Shown piece after piece: positions 9,520 through 12,428 of a DNA stretch of 12,428 nt. Under the pieces are notes generated by a model that worked only from the letters and a program-made list of their open reading frames with translations, was not told where the DNA came from and did not search any database. The DNA lies in the NCBI GenBank assembly GCA_002451085.1, contig DKBE01000085.1, positions 10,907 to 23,334 of the forward strand, written 5' to 3'. Numbering within the stretch: the stretch's first letter is position 1; each line of letters opens with the position of its first letter. The DNA comes from Proteobacteria bacterium UBA6908 (GTDB lineage Bacteria > Pseudomonadota > Gammaproteobacteria > Acidiferrobacterales > UBA6901). The translations under genes and the position numbers were made by a program.

Positions 9520-9521
9520 CA
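9513..9521 (+). promoter_or_regulatory. Perfect DnaA box TTATCCACA in the dnaA-rpmH gap
   Basis: An exact match to the strongest DnaA box, TTATCCACA. It is the only clear box in this 163-base gap, too few for a complete origin of the Pseudomonas type. It is better explained as dnaA autoregulation or as one half of a bipartite origin with the dnaA-dnaN gap. Confidence 0.8.
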
Positions 9522-9531
9522 GGGATTCGTT

Positions 9532-9559
9532 TTGTCGCGATTTTCGTTGACAATACAAT
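9532..9559 (+). promoter_or_regulatory. Possible rpmH operon promoter
   Basis: TTGTCG (9532-9537) and TACAAT (9554-9559, one base from TATAAT) are separated by 16 bases, giving a leader of roughly 55-60 bases before rpmH. A TTGACA at 9547-9552 has only TAAGTT at the right distance and is a weaker alternative. Confidence 0.4.
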
Positions 9560-9591
9560 GATCCAGCAGTAAGTTTGCCGGCTTTTCCAGG

Positions 9592-9606
9592 TGCGGCCAG
9601 GCCGCA
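9592..9606. repeat. Perfect palindrome in the rpmH leader
   Basis: TGCGGCC and GGCCGCA flank a single A, ending 17 bases before the rpmH ATG. As RNA it would fold with a five-base loop and a five-pair GC stem. It could be a leader hairpin or a protein site; no known rpmH leader motif is recognised. Confidence 0.5.
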
Positions 9607-9623
9607 GTACAGAGACCACGAAC

Positions 9624-9758
9624 ATGAAAAGAACCTATCAGCCCAGCAAACTGAAACGCAAGCGCGTACATGGTTTTCGCGCCCGCATGAGCACCAAGGC
9701 TGGTCGCAAGATTCTGAGCGCGCGTCGGTCGAAGGGCCGCGCCCGCCTGAGCGCCTGA
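9624..9758 (+). CDS. rpmH: 50S ribosomal protein L34
   Basis: A 44-residue, highly basic ribosomal protein of the large subunit, starting [21 protein letters not shown] and continuing [20 protein letters not shown], the standard bacterial L34 sequence with nearly every conserved position. The ATG at 9624 has only a weak upstream GAGA element. It starts the rightward operon rpmH-rnpA-yidD-yidC. Its TGA stop (9756-9758) overlaps the CTG codon proposed as the rnpA start. The -1 frame through the whole of rpmH has no stop codon and is continuous with rnpA. Confidence 0.97.
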   Translation: MKRTYQPSKLKRKRVHGFRARMSTKAGRKILSARRSKGRARLSA

Positions 9759-10114
9759 GTACAGCCCGTCCCGATTTTCGGTTTCCCCGGACCCACCACC
9801 TGAGAAAGGGGGGTGAGTTTCAAAAGGTTGTCCGCCGAGGGCGGCGTCTTCAGGACGAAATATTTACGGTACATGCTCATGCCAATGGTTTGCAGCATGC
9901 TCGAATCGGCCTTACGGTTTCTCGCCGCGTTTCGTTGCGCGCCAATCGCCGCAACCGGTTGAAGCGATTGATACGGGAGTCGTTTCGCCACCATCAGTCT
10001 CAGCTGAAAGGGTTGGACATCGTGGTGGTAGCACGCGCACCGGCCAACCAAGCAGAATTGTCGGTACTCCGGAGTTCGCTACAACAGCACTGGCAGAGCC
10101 TGCAGAGCCCATGA
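9755..10114 (+). CDS. rnpA: Ribonuclease P protein component, probable CTG start
   Basis: Protein subunit of RNase P, which with the M1 RNA cleaves 5' leaders from pre-tRNAs. The RNR motif is plain: [14 protein letters not shown] at about residues 65-78, preceded by [11 protein letters not shown] and followed by LDIVVVARA. The N-terminal [15 protein letters not shown] aligns with E. coli AFPRELRLLTPSQF. No ATG, GTG or TTG occurs in frame between the upstream part of rpmH and this conserved region; the only fitting codon is CTG at 9755, overlapping the rpmH stop as CTGA. That start gives 119 residues, the same length as E. coli RnpA. The frame is open further up to a TTG at 9575 (179 residues), which would enclose rpmH entirely. 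The stop overlaps the yidD ATG (ATGA). The gene is certain; the start is not. Confidence 0.9.
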   Translation: MSTARPDFRFPRTHHLRKGGEFQKVVRRGRRLQDEIFTVHAHANGLQHARIGLTVSRRVSLRANRRNRLKRLIRESFRHHQSQLKGLDIVVVARAPANQAELSVLRSSLQQHWQSLQSP

Positions 10115-10332
10115 AATTTCTGCTTCTCATTTTGATCCGCTTCTACCGGCTGGTCTTCAGCCCTTGGGTCGGTAATCAATGCCGGTTTTACCCAACCTGT
10201 TCGGTGTATGCCGAAGAGGCCATCACTCGCTACGGCGGTTTGCGGGGTAGCTGGATGGCGGCCAAACGAATCTCAAAATGCCATCCCTGGCATCCGGGTG
10301 GTATTGATCCGGTTCCCCATCAACACAAATGA
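10111..10332 (+). CDS. yidD: Membrane protein insertion efficiency factor YidD
   Basis: A 73-residue membrane-associated protein that assists YidC-dependent insertion of inner-membrane proteins. It has an N-terminal amphipathic or membrane-binding helix ([20 protein letters not shown]), the conserved [15 protein letters not shown] around residues 24-38, and the closing [13 protein letters not shown]. The ATG overlaps the rnpA stop (ATGA), so translation is probably coupled. yidC begins 6-9 bases after its stop. Confidence 0.95.
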   Translation: MKFLLLILIRFYRLVFSPWVGNQCRFYPTCSVYAEEAITRYGGLRGSWMAAKRISKCHPWHPGGIDPVPHQHK

Positions 10333-10341
10333 TAAATTATG

Positions 10342-11982
10342 ATGGATAATCAAAGACTTATATTGTTTGTCGCGCTCTCCGCCATTATTGTGATGCTGTG
10401 GACAGCCTGGGAGGCGGAGCAGCGCCCCGCTGCGGTCGCTCCGGCAAAAACCCAGGTACCCGTTGCCCCAGCGGCACCCTCCTCTGGCAAATCTGTCGCC
10501 GGGAAGACCCCCGCGATCAGCGCCGCTCCGGCGATCAACGCAAGCGGCTTGCAAAGTGCTCAGCGGATCAATGTCACAACGGATCTCGTGCATGCCGTCA
10601 TTGATACCCAGGGTGGCGATGTGCGCATGCTGGAGTTGCTTAAACATTCAGTTTCCATAGACCAGCCAAAAACCCCGTTTCGACTGCTGGATGATCAGGG
10701 CAAGCAGGAGTTCGTTGCGCAGTCCGGGCTGATCGCGCGCGAAGGCACCCTACCCAATCACAAGACCCTGTACCGCGCCGAATCCGACCGTTATGCGTTG
10801 GCCGAAGGTCTTGATCAGCTGAATGTCCGGATGCACTGGGATGGCGCCGAAGGTCTGAAGGTCACCAAAACCTATACCTTCCATCGCAACAGTTATGTTG
10901 TTGACCTCACCTACGAAATTGCCAACAACGGGCGCAAGCCTAGGGATGTATATCTCTACGCGCAATGGCTACGCAAACACATCGATGAAAGCCGCGGCAT
11001 CACCTCACTGCCGAGCTATACCGGGGGTGTAATTTCTACCTCGGAGAACCGGTACGAAAAAATCGATTTTGACAGCATGCACAAGAAGCCATTGCAGCGT
11101 GAAGCCGAGGACGGCTGGGTGGCGATGATTCAGCATTACTTTGTGGGTGCCTGGTTGCCTGAAGATCAGGAACGTCGTCAATACTATTCCGACACCCAGG
11201 CCGGAGACCTTTATTTCCTTGGTTATAAAACTCTCGAACCGGCAACGGTTGCCCCGGGCAGCAAGGCCACATTCAACACGCGTTTCTATGCCGGACCGAA
11301 AGAGCATCAACGTCTCACGGCAGCAGCACCTGGTCTGGAACTGACGGTGGATTACGGGTGGCTGGACTTGATCGCCGCCCCGCTCTTCCGGATTCTGAAA
11401 TGGCTGCACTCGGTGATCGGCAACTGGGGTTGGGCCATTATCGTTTTGACCCTGCTCATCAAGATCGTATTTTACCCGCTGTCGGTTGCCAGCTATCGAT
11501 CCATGGCCAAGATGCGCAAAGTGCAGCCTCGACTGCAAGCGATCAAGGAACGCTACGGTGACGACAAGCAGAAACTTCATCAGGCAATGATGGAGATCTA
11601 CAAGACCGAGAAAATTAACCCGTTAGGCGGTTGCCTGCCGATCCTGATCCAGATCCCGGTATTCATCTCGCTGTATTGGGTGCTGCTGGAAAGCGTCGAG
11701 CTGCGGCAGGCCCCCTGGGCCCTGTGGATCAAGGACCTGTCTTCACCGGACCCCTACTTCGTGCTGCCGATCCTGATGGGTATCTCCATGCTGGTGCAGC
11801 AGTGGCTCAACCCCCAGCCGCTTGAGGACCTGCAGAAAAAGGTCATGTACGCCCTGCCCGTCGTCTTTACCTTCATGTTCCTGTGGTTCCCGTCCGGGTT
11901 GGTGTTGTACTGGGTTGTGCAAAACGTGTTATCGGTCGCCCAGCAGTGGCAGATTAACCGCGCGATCGAGGCCAGCAAGTAA
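10342..11982 (+). CDS. yidC: Membrane protein insertase YidC
   Basis: Inner-membrane insertase of the YidC/Oxa1/Alb3 family, acting alone or with SecYEG to insert and fold membrane proteins. It has 546 residues (E. coli 548). Transmembrane segment 1 lies at about residues 6-23 (LILFVALSAIIVMLW), followed by an Ala/Pro-rich linker (about 28-65) and the large periplasmic beta-sandwich domain (to about 345). The conserved five-segment core begins at GNWGWAIIVLTLLIKIVFYPL (360 onward). The groove arginine lies in ASYRSMAKM (near residue 386), and the signatures NPLGGCLPILIQIP and FPSGLVLYWVVQN follow. The start at 10342 gives MDNQRLI, matching E. coli MDSQRN; the adjacent ATG at 10339 would add one Met. 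No clear Shine-Dalgarno is seen. Confidence 0.97.
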   Translation: MDNQRLILFVALSAIIVMLWTAWEAEQRPAAVAPAKTQVPVAPAAPSSGKSVAGKTPAISAAPAINASGLQSAQRINVTTDLVHAVIDTQGGDVRMLELLKHSVSIDQPKTPFRLLDDQGKQEFVAQSGLIAREGTLPNHKTLYRAESDRYALAEGLDQLNVRMHWDGAEGLKVTKTYTFHRNSYVVDLTYEIANNGRKPRDVYLYAQWLRKHIDESRGITSLPSYTGGVISTSENRYEKIDFDSMHKKPLQREAEDGWVAMIQHYFVGAWLPEDQERRQYYSDTQAGDLYFLGYKTLEPATVAPGSKATFNTRFYAGPKEHQRLTAAAPGLELTVDYGWLDLIAAPLFRILKWLHSVIGNWGWAIIVLTLLIKIVFYPLSVASYRSMAKMRKVQPRLQAIKERYGDDKQKLHQAMMEIYKTEKINPLGGCLPILIQIPVFISLYWVLLESVELRQAPWALWIKDLSSPDPYFVLPILMGISMLVQQWLNPQPLEDLQKKVMYALPVVFTFMFLWFPSGLVLYWVVQNVLSVAQQWQINRAIEASK

Positions 11983-12018
11983 GGAGATTTTAGCGGTGCG
12001 CGGCGTATCCTTGAGGAC

Positions 12019-12428
12019 ATGATGCCCGCCACCCTGCCCGACACGATCGCCGCCGTTGCCACGCCGCCGGGCATCGGCGGCATCGGCATAGTGCGTGTTT
12101 CCGGACCCGCGGTACCGGCCATTGCCAGCGCGCTGCTTGGCACCATGCCGAGAGCCCGGTATGCGCTGCATGCCCAGTTTTACGATGCACAGCACCAGCC
12201 GATCGATGACGGCATCGCGCTGTACTTCCCTGCCCCACACTCCTTCACCGGCGACGATGTGCTCGAGCTTCAGGGACATGGGGGTCCGATTGTCATGGAC
12301 CAGTTATTGCGACATGTCCTTGCGCTTGGTGCACGACCGGCCCGCGCCGGCGAATTCAGCGAACGTGCATTTCTCAACGGCAAACTGGATCTCGCCCAGG
12401 CCGAGGCCGTTGCCGATCTTATCGAAAG
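12019..12428 (+). CDS. mnmE: tRNA uridine-5-carboxymethylaminomethyl GTPase MnmE, 3' end missing
   Basis: With MnmG, this GTPase makes the (carboxymethyl)aminomethyl modification at U34 of certain tRNAs. About 136 residues of the usual 450 are present, covering the N-terminal tetrahydrofolate-binding domain: [73 protein letters not shown]. The G domain lies beyond the window. Tandem ATGs at 12019 and 12022 are both possible; GAGG at 12013-12016 is better spaced for 12022. The gene starts 36 bases after yidC in the same frame, with no terminator between, so co-transcription is likely. Confidence 0.95.
   Translation, partial: MMPATLPDTIAAVATPPGIGGIGIVRVSGPAVPAIASALLGTMPRARYALHAQFYDAQHQPIDDGIALYFPAPHSFTGDDVLELQGHGGPIVMDQLLRHVLALGARPARAGEFSERAFLNGKLDLAQAEAVADLIE

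Noticed and set aside
9638..10051. 137-codon open frame antisense to rpmH/rnpA
   Set aside because: Overlaps two conserved genes on the other strand; no support of its own.
11005..11580. 191-codon open frame antisense to yidC
   Set aside because: Antisense shadow of a GC-rich conserved gene; no domain-like sequence and no ribosome-binding site.
10342..12428. Possible YidC-MnmE readthrough fusion, since the two genes share a frame
   Set aside because: yidC ends with TAA at its normal C-terminal length and mnmE has its own ATGs and GAGG element; one chance in three of sharing a frame.

Overview
The window is a chromosomal replication-origin neighbourhood. From left to right it runs: 3' end of an MBL-fold hydrolase gene, pip, apaH, apaG (all + strand), a shared terminator, then gyrB, recF, dnaN and dnaA on the - strand, and rpmH, rnpA, yidD, yidC and the 5' part of mnmE on the + strand. 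The dnaA-dnaN-recF-gyrB series diverging from rpmH-rnpA-yidD-yidC-mnmE is the classic arrangement of many Gammaproteobacteria. The protein sequences agree: GyrB has the long 804-residue form with the Escherichia/Pseudomonas-type insertion, and ApaH, ApaG and proline iminopeptidase look proteobacterial. I would call it a gammaproteobacterium with moderate GC and cannot name the genus from sequence alone.

Left block (1-3128): four genes on the + strand. The first three are tightly packed (gaps of 2 and 5 bases), and apaG follows 97 bases after apaH. The block ends at a perfect GC-rich hairpin (3149-3172) that also serves the converging gyrB.

Replication block (3196-9460, - strand): dnaA (initiator), dnaN (sliding clamp), recF (gap repair at forks) and gyrB (supercoiling). 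The 236-base dnaA-dnaN gap has the layout of a replication origin: a 78% AT stretch containing two TAGTAA motifs, then a GC-richer spacer, then DnaA boxes all in one orientation. A single perfect DnaA box lies in the 163-base dnaA-rpmH gap, over a possible dnaA promoter. Two near-consensus parS (ParB-binding) sequences lie inside recF, both read as the peptide LFHVE.

Right block (9624-12428, + strand): ribosomal protein L34, RNase P protein, YidD, the membrane insertase YidC and the tRNA-modifying GTPase MnmE (cut by the window edge). Genes overlap or nearly touch, as in one operon. The oddest point is rnpA: it has no ATG, GTG or TTG near the expected start, and the only fitting codon is a CTG overlapping the rpmH stop codon as CTGA.

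I looked for an undescribed system and did not find one. The gene content is ordinary housekeeping. The points worth a second look are the rnpA start, the origin architecture and the recF-embedded parS sites.
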